Below are positions 22,699-23,376 of a stretch of 23,376 nt of DNA, piece by piece (position 1 is the stretch's first letter; each line of letters starts with the position of its first letter). Source of the stretch: Rhodospirillaceae bacterium (GTDB lineage Bacteria > Pseudomonadota > Alphaproteobacteria > MPNO01 > UBA2964). A model generated the notes under the pieces. The model worked only from the letters and a program-made list of their open reading frames with translations, was not told the DNA's origin and did no database searches. The translations under genes and the position numbers were made by a program. The DNA is taken from NCBI GenBank assembly GCA_018660305.1, contig JABJKO010000249.1:1-23376 (forward strand), in the 5' to 3' direction.

Positions 22699-22995
22699 AT
22701 GTCGGATTCCACGGGTACATTAGCGCGCGATCACTTGCGGGCGTTCATCGAGCGGATAGAAAGGCTTGAGGAAGAAAAAGCCACGCTCATGGAAGATATC
22801 CGGGAAGTTTATGCCGAAGCCAAGGGCACAGGGTTCGATCCCAAGATCATGCGCCAGGTGGTGCGGATCAGAAAGATGGAACCGGATCAGAGGCAAGAGC
22901 AGGAATTTGTGCTCGACACTTATCTGAGCGCCCTTGGCATGCTCGAACAGCCGCCCGGCGCCGAAGCCGACGCTGTCGCCGCTGCGGCGGAGTAA
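22699..22995 (+). CDS. gapR: DUF2312 (GapR-like) nucleoid-associated protein
   Basis: A 98-residue DUF2312 protein. The conserved core runs from [21 protein letters not shown] through [28 protein letters not shown], followed by a helical tail and an Ala-rich end. The N-terminal half has heptad character and should form a coiled coil. In Caulobacter, GapR is an essential nucleoid-associated protein that binds AT-rich, overtwisted DNA ahead of replication and transcription and helps topoisomerases. The usual length is about 90 residues, so this copy carries a slightly longer, acidic and Ala-rich C-terminus. GGAG lies 8 bases before the ATG. It lies downstream of the DUF1244 gene on the same strand. 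The family is firm; functional equivalence is inferred. Confidence 0.9.
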   Translation: MSDSTGTLARDHLRAFIERIERLEEEKATLMEDIREVYAEAKGTGFDPKIMRQVVRIRKMEPDQRQEQEFVLDTYLSALGMLEQPPGAEADAVAAAAE

Positions 22996-23079
22996 CGTCG
23001 TTCGCGACACAAATCGCTTTTAGTGAAGTCAGGCTGAAAATCTGGTAGTATCCCGGCCATAAAAGGCGAGGAGGCTGCC

Positions 23080-23376
23080 GTGACAAAAATCCTGACCGAC
23101 GAACAAATTGCCTGTTACAACGATAACGGATTCCTGTTTCCGTTCGAGCTCTGCTCACTGGAACAGGCCGCCGCGCTCCATGCCAAATTCGATGACATGG
23201 AAACCACGCTGGGCGAGGAGCCGCAAAAGCGGTTCCGGGTAAAAGCTCATCTGCCGTTTCCCTGGCTCTGTGATCTGATCAGCCATCCCCGTCTGCTGGA
23301 TGCGGTGGAGGATCTGATTGGGCCAAATATTCTGTGCTGGGGCGCCTCGTTCTTTACCAAGAAGGCCCATGATCCC
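23080..23376 (+). CDS. Phytanoyl-CoA dioxygenase (PhyH)-family protein, 3' end cut by window
   Basis: The first 99 codons of an open frame that runs off the window edge. It starts with GTG at 23080, with GAGGAGG 5 bases upstream, a strong ribosome-binding site. The N-terminus MTKILTDEQIACYNDNGFLFPFE is the typical PhyH opening ('lt.eqi..y..dGfl.p'), and DAVEDLIGPNILCWGASFFTKKAHDP corresponds to the strand just before the WHxD iron-binding motif, which would lie just outside the window. The family contains Fe(II)/2-oxoglutarate dioxygenases that hydroxylate varied substrates such as phytanoyl-CoA, ectoine and secondary metabolites. The substrate cannot be assigned, and the metal ligands are not visible. 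It lies 84 bases after gapR. Confidence 0.8.
   Translation, partial: MTKILTDEQIACYNDNGFLFPFELCSLEQAAALHAKFDDMETTLGEEPQKRFRVKAHLPFPWLCDLISHPRLLDAVEDLIGPNILCWGASFFTKKAHDP

Overview
The window looks like chromosomal DNA of a GC-rich alphaproteobacterium, probably one of the Rhodospirillales-like lineages. This rests on gene content: a Usg-family gene, a 41-residue zinc-free ribosomal protein L36, a DUF1244 protein and a DUF2312/GapR-type nucleoid protein, all typical of that class, together with GlcDEF and a GckA-type glycerate kinase. I see no insertion sequences, CRISPR arrays, phage genes, tRNAs or rRNAs. Coding is dense: the largest gene-free stretch is about 240 bases (5314-5553), so no gap exceeds 300 bases.

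Left part (1-11374): an accessory, mainly catabolic region in short, often divergent units. In order it holds a leaderless solute-binding-fold protein and an alpha/beta hydrolase (one minus-strand unit); a malate/L-lactate dehydrogenase-family oxidoreductase (plus); a minus-strand run of nitroreductase, an unknown 109-residue protein and a PheA/TfdB-type flavin monooxygenase; usg (plus), with a CIRCE-like heat-shock operator upstream; an antibiotic-biosynthesis-monooxygenase-like protein (minus) divergent from a Rieske ring-hydroxylating dioxygenase (alpha and beta subunits) and a TauE/SafE permease (plus); an M20-family hydrolase whose metal site looks degraded (minus); and a SAM methyltransferase (plus). 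No electron-transfer partner for the Rieske enzyme is present here.

Right part (11375-23376): more housekeeping in character. A small rpmJ gene has its own promoter and terminator. It is followed by glcD-glcE-glcF-TPR-EamA transporter on the plus strand, gckA-pyk on the minus strand, and then N-formylglutamate amidohydrolase, a GCS2-type carboxylate-amine ligase, DUF1244 and gapR on the plus strand. The last gene, cut by the window edge, is a phytanoyl-CoA dioxygenase-like protein. Together glcDEF (glycolate to glyoxylate), gckA (glycerate to 2-phosphoglycerate) and pyk (PEP to pyruvate) cover three steps of a glycolate-to-pyruvate route; glyoxylate carboligase, tartronate semialdehyde reductase and enolase would have to be elsewhere.

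The points most worth a second look are the CIRCE-like operator in front of usg, the M20 protein lacking most canonical metal ligands, the dioxygenase/TauE pairing that hints at a desulfonating oxygenation, the amidohydrolase/ligase pair with directly abutting frames, and an EamA transporter whose first membrane helix appears to continue upstream through an in-frame stop codon. None of these proves a new system.
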